Part shown: positions 1 to 8,190 of the stretch, one piece after another
How positions within the stretch are numbered: the stretch's first letter is position 1
Layout: every line of letters starts with the position of its first letter
From: Oscillospiraceae bacterium
GTDB lineage: Bacteria; Bacillota; Clostridia; Oscillospirales; Ruminococcaceae
Assembly (NCBI GenBank): GCA_017550285.1
Contig: JAFZPP010000006.1
Location: forward strand, 1 to 37,868
Length of the DNA: 37,868 nt
Direction of reading: 5' to 3'
Made by a program: the position numbers and the translations under genes
Notes under the pieces: model-generated
What the model was told of the DNA's origin: nothing
Seen by the model: the letters and a program-made list of their open reading frames with translations, nothing else
The model's database searches: none

Positions 1-281
1 CAATCACATAAAACCATAAAAGCCGCTTCTCCCCACGGAACGGGGGTGACAACCCAAGTGGAAGGAGGAAGTTCGCAAAGCTCACATTCCCCCTTCCCCT
101 TAGGTTTTCGCCCCCGAGCCCCCGCTTTCCTGAACCCTATCCCCCTAAGCGCCGCGATCCTCAGAAACCGCGCCCCAGAGAGGAGAGAATAAGGAAAGAG
201 GGAGCTTTACACCGGCGTAACGGTGTGGTTCTTCCCCTCGCATTCGCGCTCCGCGCCCGGTAAAAATCACGGTAGGATACA
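1..281 (+). repeat. Interspersed repeat R1, copy A (left end probably cut by window edge)
   Basis: The stretch has no convincing gene. It matches, in inverted orientation, the element at 33725-34096: both carry the blocks CTTCTCCCCACGGAACGGGG, a CACATTCCCCCTTCCCC block, a CTTTCCTGAACCCTATCCCC block and the small palindrome ACACCG/CGGTGT. It ends with a CTCGCATTCGCG...CGCGCCC block like the terminus of the copy at 7051-7370. The abundant runs of C and G, absence of a ribosome binding site and several interrupted copies argue for a non-coding mobile-type repeat (MITE-like). Transposition is inferred, not shown. Confidence 0.75.
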
Positions 282-393
282 AAATAAAGAAAGAATGACT
301 GAAACGCTGCGAATCCGATAACACAATCAATCAAGAAAGAACAACGAAATCAAAAATCAAAACCAAACAGCCACTATCCCCTCGCCCATTTTC

Positions 394-422
394 TTGCTTT
401 TTTTCGCAGTCTGTGCTATAAT
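394..422 (+). promoter_or_regulatory. Promoter of hisI-hisE
   Basis: TTGCTT at 394-399 and TATAAT at 417-422 are separated by 17 bases, with a TG extended -10 at 414-415. Transcription would start near 429. This rules out the upstream in-frame start at 394 and supports the ATG at 457. Confidence 0.8.
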
Positions 423-456
423 AAAGAGGAAACTTCCCACGAAAGGAATGCTGCAT

Positions 457-810
457 ATGATCAAAGTCGATCTGAATGACCTCGACCGCTTCTTCAAAAA
501 GGCGGAGCTGATCCCTGCCGTCTGCTATGAGGTCGATACGAAAACCGTGCTGATGCTCGCTTATATGAATAAGGAGAGCCTCCGGCGCACACTCGAAACC
601 GGTTATACATGGTTCTGGAGCCGCTCACGGCAGGAATACTGGAATAAGGGCGCAACCTCCGGACATCTGCAAAAAGTCGTCTCAATCTTCGCGGACTGCG
701 ACGACGATACCCTGCTCGTAAACGTCCGGCAGACCGGCGTCGCCTGTCATACCGGCGCATACAGCTGCTTTTTCAAGGAAATTTATAATGATGAGGAGAA
801 TGAAGCATGA
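457..810 (+). CDS. hisI: Phosphoribosyl-AMP cyclohydrolase
   Basis: This cytoplasmic enzyme opens the purine ring of phosphoribosyl-AMP, the third step of histidine synthesis. The 117-residue product has the family's usual length and its hallmarks: the [15 protein letters not shown] block near residues 52-62, the metal-binding Asp cluster DCDDD at 80-84, and the zinc-binding Cys in [11 protein letters not shown] (C97, C104). The ATG at 457 was chosen because GAAAGG lies 10 bases upstream and the promoter overlaps any earlier start; an ATG at 448 is the alternative. The stop overlaps the hisE start (ATGA), so the two are translationally coupled. In many bacteria hisI and hisE are fused; here they are separate. 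No other his genes are in the window. Confidence 0.95.
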   Translation: MIKVDLNDLDRFFKKAELIPAVCYEVDTKTVLMLAYMNKESLRRTLETGYTWFWSRSRQEYWNKGATSGHLQKVVSIFADCDDDTLLVNVRQTGVACHTGAYSCFFKEIYNDEENEA

Positions 811-1145
811 ACGTCTACAGAGAAATTTTTGAGGTCATCAAGGCGCGCAAGGCGGCTTTTGAGGCAGGTCAGGCACAGGAGAATTCCTATACCGCCTACC
901 TCTTTGACAAGGGCGTCGATAAAATCTGCAAAAAAGTCGGCGAGGAAGCAACCGAGACCGTCATTGCCGCGAAAAACAACGATAACGATGAGCTGAAAAA
1001 CGAGATCAACGATCTGCTCTATCATGTCATGGTGCTCGCTGCGAATCAGGGGCTCGACTGGGCAGATGTCGAAAAGGTGCTCGAGGAGCGCAATGAAAAA
1101 ATCGGCAATCTCAAGCAGTTTCATCAGGTAGACAAAAACACCTGA
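807..1145 (+). CDS. hisE: Phosphoribosyl-ATP pyrophosphatase
   Basis: HisE hydrolyses phosphoribosyl-ATP to phosphoribosyl-AMP and pyrophosphate, the step directly before HisI, in the cytoplasm. The product is 112 residues, normal for the family. It belongs to the all-alpha MazG-like NTP pyrophosphatases: the motif [15 protein letters not shown] at 42-56 supplies the acidic metal ligands, and the second helix has NEINDLLYH at about 66-74. The ATG overlaps the hisI stop by four bases, and the pair shares the promoter at 394-422. There is no clear terminator immediately after it. Confidence 0.95.
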   Translation: MNVYREIFEVIKARKAAFEAGQAQENSYTAYLFDKGVDKICKKVGEEATETVIAAKNNDNDELKNEINDLLYHVMVLAANQGLDWADVEKVLEERNEKIGNLKQFHQVDKNT

Positions 1146-1239
1146 TTTGTCACATTTCCGCTCCGGTATGAATATATTGCAATAAGGATTCCGATGCACG
1201 CATCCGGAAACCCAATTTCAATACCGGGAGGAAATCATC

Positions 1240-2019
1240 ATGAACGAATTGCCGAATGCCGAACGCATCAGCGCCGTTCCGGTCCGGCTCGACCGCGTAT
1301 TTGACAGTTGCAGCGATAAGGACTGCATCACGAATTTGCAGGTGATGCTGGAAAACGGTGCGGAGCTGCCGCCGCAGTATACATCCGTCAAGACGCGCTG
1401 CGTCTCGATTGACGACATCTGCATGAGCGTGGAGCCGATCCCGTTCAACCGCGGTTATTACACCGTGGACATCACCTATACGTTCGGCGTCGAGCTGCTG
1501 TGCTATGCGCGTAACTGCGAAGCGCCTGCCGTCCTGCGCGGCATGGCAAGCGCCTCCAAAAGCGTGATTCTCTACGGCAGCGAATCCAGCACAAAAACCT
1601 TTTTCAGCACCGGCGCCCGCATCGGCGACACCGACCGCTGCTGCGATACCGTCAATCTGCCGACCGCATGCTGTCAGTGTGTGGACCCGATTGCACTCGA
1701 AACACGGATCAGCGTGCTTCCGCCGGTCATTCCGCCGGACGGTGCACCGCCTGTCCCGCGCAGAGCCGTCGTACTGACACTCGGCGTATTTTCCGTCGTC
1801 GAGCTGACGCGCCCCGTCACGATGTCCGCCGCCGCGTACCCGTATCAGGTGCCGACGAAAACCTGCTCCGGCGATACCGATTCGCCCTGCGAGGTTTTCA
1901 GCCGCCTGAATTTCCCGACCGAGGAATTCGTCCCGACTGCGGACGGCTTTGCTGCGCAGCAATCCGCGGAAGCACTCCGCTATGAGGGCTTCACCGGATA
2001 TCAGCCGCCGGCACAGTAA
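1240..2019 (+). CDS. Conserved clostridial Cys-rich protein of unknown function
   Basis: The 259-residue protein has no signal peptide or membrane segment. It contains many cysteines (for example DSCSDKDC near residues 23-30, and C-containing clusters near 132-147). I recall this RVFDSCSDKDCxxxLxV plus PFNRGxYTVDxxYxF layout from a family of uncharacterised proteins in spore-forming Clostridia. That is memory of a family pattern, not a search result. A spore-coat or spore-surface role is possible but unproven. The ATG at 1240 is preceded by GGGAGG with suitable spacing. A strong terminator follows at 2030-2064. The gene lies 94 bases after hisE and I see no convincing promoter of its own, so it may be read from the his promoter or from a sporulation promoter I cannot resolve. 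Confidence 0.8.
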   Translation: MNELPNAERISAVPVRLDRVFDSCSDKDCITNLQVMLENGAELPPQYTSVKTRCVSIDDICMSVEPIPFNRGYYTVDITYTFGVELLCYARNCEAPAVLRGMASASKSVILYGSESSTKTFFSTGARIGDTDRCCDTVNLPTACCQCVDPIALETRISVLPPVIPPDGAPPVPRRAVVLTLGVFSVVELTRPVTMSAAAYPYQVPTKTCSGDTDSPCEVFSRLNFPTEEFVPTADGFAAQQSAEALRYEGFTGYQPPAQ

Positions 2020-2029
2020 CAGGAAATCC

Positions 2030-2073
2030 GCAGCCGTGTGAGCACAGAAAACTCACGCGGCTGCATGTATTTT
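2030..2073 (+). terminator. Rho-independent terminator after the Cys-rich protein gene
   Basis: A 13-bp stem (2030-2042 with 2052-2064, one G-T pair) encloses a 9-base loop and is followed by a short T-rich run. The ribosome binding site of the next gene starts directly after it at 2074. Confidence 0.75.
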
Positions 2074-2083
2074 GAGGTGAAGT

Positions 2084-2749
2084 ATGAAAATTATTCCGGC
2101 GCAGATTGCAGATTTTGACAATGTTCGGCGGATTACGCAGGAGACAATCCGCACAGTTTATCCGCGGTATTATCCGCAGGGTGCGGTCGATTATTTCCTT
2201 GCGCATCACAGCGATGCCGCAATCGAACGGGATATCAATGAAAACCGCGTATATCTGTGCATTTCAGATGCTGACGAGGTGACAGGAACCGTCACCGTCA
2301 GCGGAAACGAAATCGGCAGACTGTTCGTTCTGCCGCAGTTTCAGGGCAAGGGATACGGCGGAAAGCTGCTCTCGTTTGCAGAGCTGGAAATCGCAAGAAA
2401 CTACGAATTCGCCGTACTGGATGTTTCATTTCCTGCAAAGGCGATCTATCTCAAACGCGGCTATCAAGCCGTCGGCTGGCATGCAGTCGAGACGGAATGC
2501 GGTGATTATCTCTGCTTTGATGAAATGAAAAAGCAGTTGAAACCGGAACATATTGCCGTCAAGATCTATCAGGTTGTCAGGATGAAGAATAACCGCTATG
2601 AATCTGACGGAATCTATACAGGCGATATCGGGACGGTGCTCGAAGTTTATGACGATATTGCATGTGAAGTCGAATTTTCGCGTCCGAACGGGAAAACCTA
2701 TGCCTTGCAGGCGATCCGGATCGAAGATCTGGAAATCATCAGCAAATAA
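2084..2749 (+). CDS. GNAT acetyltransferase with C-terminal DUF4926-like domain
   Basis: Residues 1 to about 150 form a GNAT N-acetyltransferase: the acetyl-CoA pyrophosphate loop is QFQGKGYGGKLL at 85-96, followed by a beta strand and the YLKRGYQAVGW motif typical of the domain's end. Residues about 160-219 (VVRMKNN...GDIGTVLEVY...VEFSRPNGKTYAL) resemble the small beta-barrel domain DUF4926, usually seen as a stand-alone protein of about 60-80 residues. The substrate of the acetyltransferase cannot be told from sequence. GAGGTGA at 2074-2080 precedes the ATG. The ligA start lies 15 bases after the stop, so both are probably in one transcript. Confidence 0.85.
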   Translation: MKIIPAQIADFDNVRRITQETIRTVYPRYYPQGAVDYFLAHHSDAAIERDINENRVYLCISDADEVTGTVTVSGNEIGRLFVLPQFQGKGYGGKLLSFAELEIARNYEFAVLDVSFPAKAIYLKRGYQAVGWHAVETECGDYLCFDEMKKQLKPEHIAVKIYQVVRMKNNRYESDGIYTGDIGTVLEVYDDIACEVEFSRPNGKTYALQAIRIEDLEIISK

Positions 2750-5103
<2,354 letters not shown>

Positions 5104-5115
5104 GGAGCTGATTTG

Positions 5116-5883
5116 ATGAACGATATCCGGTCACGCATCCTCGAAAAGCTGGATGAAGTCGAGCGCACGGAGCATGTGAAGATTCTGCACTGCGTCGAAT
5201 CCGGCAGCCGCGCATGGGGATTCCCCTCGCCCGACAGCGATTACGATGTGCGGTTCATTTATCTGCGCGAACGCGATTTTTATCTTGATCTGTCGCCGCA
5301 GCGCGATGTGATCGAATGGCAGCTCGACGATGTCTTTGATATCAGCGGCTGGGATGTGCAGAAGCTGCTGCGGCTGCTCTATAAATCGAATCCGACCGTA
5401 TTTGAATGGGCAGCGTCGCCGATTGTCTACCGGACGGCGCCGGATTGGGAAACAGTCGCAAAGCTGATTCCTTCGTATTTTCGTGTAAAATCCGGTCTGC
5501 ATCATTATCTCAGCATGGCGGAGGGCACCTGCAAAGCCTATTTGCAGGGCGAGACTGTCAGGCTGAAAAAATATTTCTATGTGCTGCGTCCGCTGCTTGC
5601 CTGCCGCTGGATCATCGACCGGCAGACACCGCCGCCGATGCTGTTTTCGGAGCTGATGCAGGCGGAACTGGAGCCGGATATGCTGCCTGTTGTCAATGAT
5701 CTGCTGGCGCGCAAGCAGGAGACCTCGGAGCTCGGTACGGACAAGCCGATTGCACCGCTGCATGCGTATATTGACCGGCAGATAGCCGAAATCAGACAGA
5801 TTGCAGAGCAGATGCCGAATTTTCCGCATCCGGACTGGGCGCCGCTGAATCAGGCATTTTTTCATTTGCTCAGCGGGCAATAA
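5116..5883 (+). CDS. Predicted nucleotidyltransferase (YcgL/RlaP-like, PF10127 type)
   Basis: The 255-residue protein has the DNA polymerase beta-type nucleotidyltransferase signature: G30-S31-R-A-W-G-F followed by SPDSDYDVRF with the catalytic D42 and D44. The remainder is helical, with KKYFYVLRPLLACRWI at about 155-170, as in the PF10127 family. Relatives encoded by phages and beside RNA-repair ligases have been proposed to act on RNA ends; that role here is only inference. The ATG at 5116 is preferred over the TTG at 5113 because AAGGAG at 5102-5107 is then 8 bases upstream. It lies 12 bases after the ArsC-like gene, so it is probably the last gene of the ligA transcript. Confidence 0.85.
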   Translation: MNDIRSRILEKLDEVERTEHVKILHCVESGSRAWGFPSPDSDYDVRFIYLRERDFYLDLSPQRDVIEWQLDDVFDISGWDVQKLLRLLYKSNPTVFEWAASPIVYRTAPDWETVAKLIPSYFRVKSGLHHYLSMAEGTCKAYLQGETVRLKKYFYVLRPLLACRWIIDRQTPPPMLFSELMQAELEPDMLPVVNDLLARKQETSELGTDKPIAPLHAYIDRQIAEIRQIAEQMPNFPHPDWAPLNQAFFHLLSGQ

Positions 5884-5961
5884 TCGGCAGCGTTCCGGAA
5901 GGATATTGTGCGGAATCGTTCCTGATACTTTCACGCACTTTTTCCTTCCGAAACGCGCATC

Positions 5962-5990
5962 TTGCACTTTTACATAAAATATGATATAAT
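5962..5990 (+). promoter_or_regulatory. Promoter of the barnase-barstar operon
   Basis: TTGCAC at 5962-5967 and TATAAT at 5985-5990 are spaced by exactly 17 bases. Transcription would start near 5997, just before the ribosome binding site (GTGAGG at 6002-6007). Confidence 0.85.
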
Positions 5991-6015
5991 ACAGCAAGAA
6001 AGTGAGGCGATCAGA

Positions 6016-6690
6016 ATGAAACGATTGCTGTCCGGCGTACTGGCAGCGGGCATGCTCCTGAGTCTCGGCGGATGCGGCAGAAAGCCCGTCCCGCAGGCGG
6101 AAAGCAGCACAGAGCCGCAGAGCACGCTCCAAGTCTTTACGCATACCGAGGAGACCGGTCAGCCTGCCACGCAGCCAGCCGATACCGTCCCCGTATACAC
6201 CGAAACTGTCACATCCGTCGTCACGGTAACGTCCGTTGTCACGGTCACATCGCTCATCACAGTGACCGATTCTGCCACGGATTATGATGCCGGTACACTG
6301 ACCGTATCGGACGAGCCGGTCGCCGTTGAAGCGAAAATCGACAAGGACGGCACCTATACCACCAAGGACGACGTCGCGCTCTATATCTACACCTACGGCG
6401 AGCTGCCGAAGAATTTTATCACCAAAAAGGAAGCGCAGAAGCTCGGCTGGGAGGGCGGTTCGCTCGAGCCCTATGCCCCCGGCTGCTGCATCGGCGGCAC
6501 CTATTTCGGCAACTATGAAGGACTGCTGCCCGAGAAGGACGGCAGAGAATACACCGAATGCGATATCGACACGCTCGGCAAGAAATCCCGCGGCGCAAAG
6601 CGCATTGTCTTTTCCAATGACGGACTCATCTACTATACCGGCGATCACTACAAAACATTTGAACTGCTCTACGGGGAGGAATCATCATGA
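6016..6690 (+). CDS. Membrane-anchored (lipoprotein) barnase-type ribonuclease
   Basis: The 224-residue product starts with a lipoprotein signal peptide, MKRLLSGVLAAGMLLSLGGC, with lipidation expected at C20. Residues 21-105 are a Thr/Ser/Val-rich linker with a tandem TSVVTV repeat. Residues about 106-220 are a microbial guanyl-specific ribonuclease domain of the barnase type: YTTKDDVALYIYTYGELPKNFITKKEA, then the catalytic triad E181, R196 and H211, matching barnase Glu73, Arg87 and His102 in context (ECDID, KRIVFSNDGLIYYT, DHYKTF). The enzyme would cut single-stranded RNA outside the cell or on its surface. The stop overlaps the barstar gene (ATGA). The upstream in-frame TTG at 5962 lies in the promoter, so ATG 6016 is the start. 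Lipid anchoring is unusual, since classical barnase is freely secreted. Confidence 0.93.
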   Translation: MKRLLSGVLAAGMLLSLGGCGRKPVPQAESSTEPQSTLQVFTHTEETGQPATQPADTVPVYTETVTSVVTVTSVVTVTSLITVTDSATDYDAGTLTVSDEPVAVEAKIDKDGTYTTKDDVALYIYTYGELPKNFITKKEAQKLGWEGGSLEPYAPGCCIGGTYFGNYEGLLPEKDGREYTECDIDTLGKKSRGAKRIVFSNDGLIYYTGDHYKTFELLYGEESS

Positions 6691-6956
6691 CAGTCACAAT
6701 CGAATGCAGCGATATTCAGACCAAGGAGGATTTTCACCGCAAATTCTCGAAATCGCTTTATCTGCCCGGATTTTACGGCAACAATCTTGATGCGCTTCAC
6801 GACTGCCTGACCTCGCTGCCGCAGAAAACGGTGCTCAATCTGGTGCATACGCAGGCGCTGATTCACAATCTCGGTCCATACGGCAGAGCTGCGATCAATG
6901 CAATCGCGCATGCCGAGCGTGAGAATCCCGACCGTCTGACCGTCAACATGCTCTAA
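6687..6956 (+). CDS. Barstar-family ribonuclease inhibitor
   Basis: Barstar binds barnase in the cytoplasm and blocks its active site before export. This 89-residue protein has the conserved core FYGNNLDALHDCLTSL at about 29-44, containing the equivalents of barstar Tyr29, Asp35 and Asp39; Asp39 mimics the RNA phosphate. Trp38 of barstar is His here. GGGAGG precedes the ATG, which overlaps the ribonuclease stop, so inhibitor and toxin are made together. The length matches barstar (about 90 residues). No terminator is obvious; degenerate R2 and R1 repeats follow at once. Confidence 0.93.
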   Translation: MTVTIECSDIQTKEDFHRKFSKSLYLPGFYGNNLDALHDCLTSLPQKTVLNLVHTQALIHNLGPYGRAAINAIAHAERENPDRLTVNML

Positions 6957-6957
6957 G

Positions 6958-7050
6958 GCGGCGGGCATTATTCCATAACTATCCAGCGGCGTTTTGAGAA
7001 ATTTGACGGTTTTGCTGTCTCTGCTGACATTATATCATTCTTTATCGTTT
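6958..7050 (+). repeat. Degenerate R2 repeat
   Basis: The stretch resembles the 33584-33670 repeat: GGCGGGCA head, then CCAGCGGCGTTTTGAGAAATTT, then GCTGTCTCTG and ACATTAT. It directly adjoins an R1 element on its right, the same order as at 33584-33725. The match is partial. Confidence 0.5.
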
Positions 7051-7370
7051 GTCCGAATGTATCATTTCGCTGGGCGCGGAGCGCGAATGCGAGGGAACAA
7101 CCCAAAGAGGCAAGGGGGATATTCGCGCTGCTCACATTCCCCCTTTCCCCTTTAGTTTTTTCCCTCGCGCGCCTTTTTCCTCATTCCCTTTCCCCCTAAG
7201 CACCGCACATTTCAGAAAACGCGCCCCAGTGAGGAGAGAATAAGGAAAGAGGGAGCGCGAGGGGGAGAACCTTAAGGAGAGGGGAGACCTGAGCTTGCGA
7301 AGACTTCCCTCTCCTTGTGGTTCTTCCCCTCGCATTTGCGCCCCGCGCCCAGCAAAAATCACAATCGGAC
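7051..7370. repeat. Interspersed repeat R1, copy C (complete, with terminal inverted repeats)
   Basis: The 320-bp element begins GTCCGAATGTATCATTTCGC and ends ATCACAATCGGAC. The outer 45 bases of the two ends are imperfect inverted repeats (GTCCGA, then GCTGGGCGCGG, then AATGCGAGGG on the left and their complement on the right). The interior has polypyrimidine and polypurine runs. There is no ORF with a plausible start. No target-site duplication is evident. It fills most of the gene-free stretch between barstar and mntP and ends just before the mntP promoter. Confidence 0.75.
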
Positions 7371-7479
7371 CAAAAATAAAAAGAAAGCGCCTAAAAAACA
7401 CGAAGAAAAAACCGATTTATCATAATAACGTCTGCGAATTTTCACTTTTTTGCGCCGAACTTTCTTCTGCATTTTCTGC

Positions 7480-7508
7480 TTGCATTTTACACGATAATAT
7501 GATATAAT
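7480..7508 (+). promoter_or_regulatory. Promoter of mntP
   Basis: TTGCAT at 7480-7485 and TATAAT at 7503-7508 are 17 bases apart. The leader is only about 28 bases, leaving no room for the yybP-ykoY manganese riboswitch often found before this gene family. Confidence 0.85.
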
Positions 7509-7541
7509 GAAATCCACGCTTTTGATACAGGAAGGGATTTT

Positions 7542-8132
7542 ATGTCATTCAACTTTATCGCAAACAGCCTGCTCCTCGGCGCCGGTCTCGCTATGGACGC
7601 ATTCACGGTTTCACTCGCAAACGGACTCAATGAACCGAACATGCGCCGCCTCAAACAGGCAGGAATTGCCGGTGTATTCGCCGTTTTTCAATGTCTGATG
7701 CCGCTGATCGGCTGGGTCTGTGTCCACACGGTTCTCGAGCATTTCCGTGCATTTGAGAAGCTGATTCCGTGGATCGCACTGCTGCTGCTCTGCTGGATCG
7801 GCGGAAAAATGATCTTTGAGAGCATCTGCAAAAAGGAGCCGGACAGACAGGAAAAATCAGCCGCGCTCGGCATCGGTGCACTCGCCGTACAGGGCATTGC
7901 AACGTCGATTGATGCGCTCTCGGTCGGGTTCACGATTGCGGATTACACCGCGCCGCTCGCGCTCTGTGCCGCGCTGATCATCGGCGCCGTGACGTTTGTG
8001 ATCTGCTATGCGGGACTGAAAATCGGCAGAAAGGCAGGCATGAAGCTCGCCGGAAAAGCGACGCTCTTCGGCGGTCTGCTGCTCATCGGCATCGGTCTGG
8101 AAATCTTCATCACACATATGATTGAAAAATAA
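7542..8132 (+). CDS. mntP: Manganese efflux pump MntP
   Basis: MntP exports Mn2+ across the cytoplasmic membrane. The 196-residue protein is the usual length and is almost entirely hydrophobic, with about six membrane segments arranged as two related halves. Each half carries the conserved acidic motif: LAMDAFTVSLANG at about 16-28 and IATSIDALSVGFT at about 120-132. AGGAAGGGA precedes the ATG at 7542. The gene has its own promoter and ends at a bidirectional terminator shared with pheT. No manganese riboswitch is visible upstream. Confidence 0.93.
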   Translation: MSFNFIANSLLLGAGLAMDAFTVSLANGLNEPNMRRLKQAGIAGVFAVFQCLMPLIGWVCVHTVLEHFRAFEKLIPWIALLLLCWIGGKMIFESICKKEPDRQEKSAALGIGALAVQGIATSIDALSVGFTIADYTAPLALCAALIIGAVTFVICYAGLKIGRKAGMKLAGKATLFGGLLLIGIGLEIFITHMIEK

Positions 8133-8135
8133 GAA

Positions 8136-8167
8136 AAGCCGTACAAGGAATATTCCCTGTACGGCTT
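8136..8167. terminator. Bidirectional terminator between mntP and pheT
   Basis: A perfect 10-bp stem (8136-8145 with 8158-8167) lies between the convergent ends of mntP and pheT. The minus-strand side is followed by TTTTCTTATTTTT, a good terminator tail for pheST; the plus-strand side by TGCTTATTAT, a weaker one for mntP. Confidence 0.8.
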
Positions 8168-8190
8168 GCTTATTATACCGCAGAATCAGA

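Noticed and set aside
5884-5960. Terminator of the ligA transcript
   Set aside because: GTTCCGGAAGG and CCTTCCGAAAC can pair, but they are about 40 bases apart with a mismatch and no T run.
7400-7541. Manganese (yybP-ykoY) riboswitch before mntP
   Set aside because: The predicted transcription start leaves only about 28 leader bases and the conserved motif is absent.
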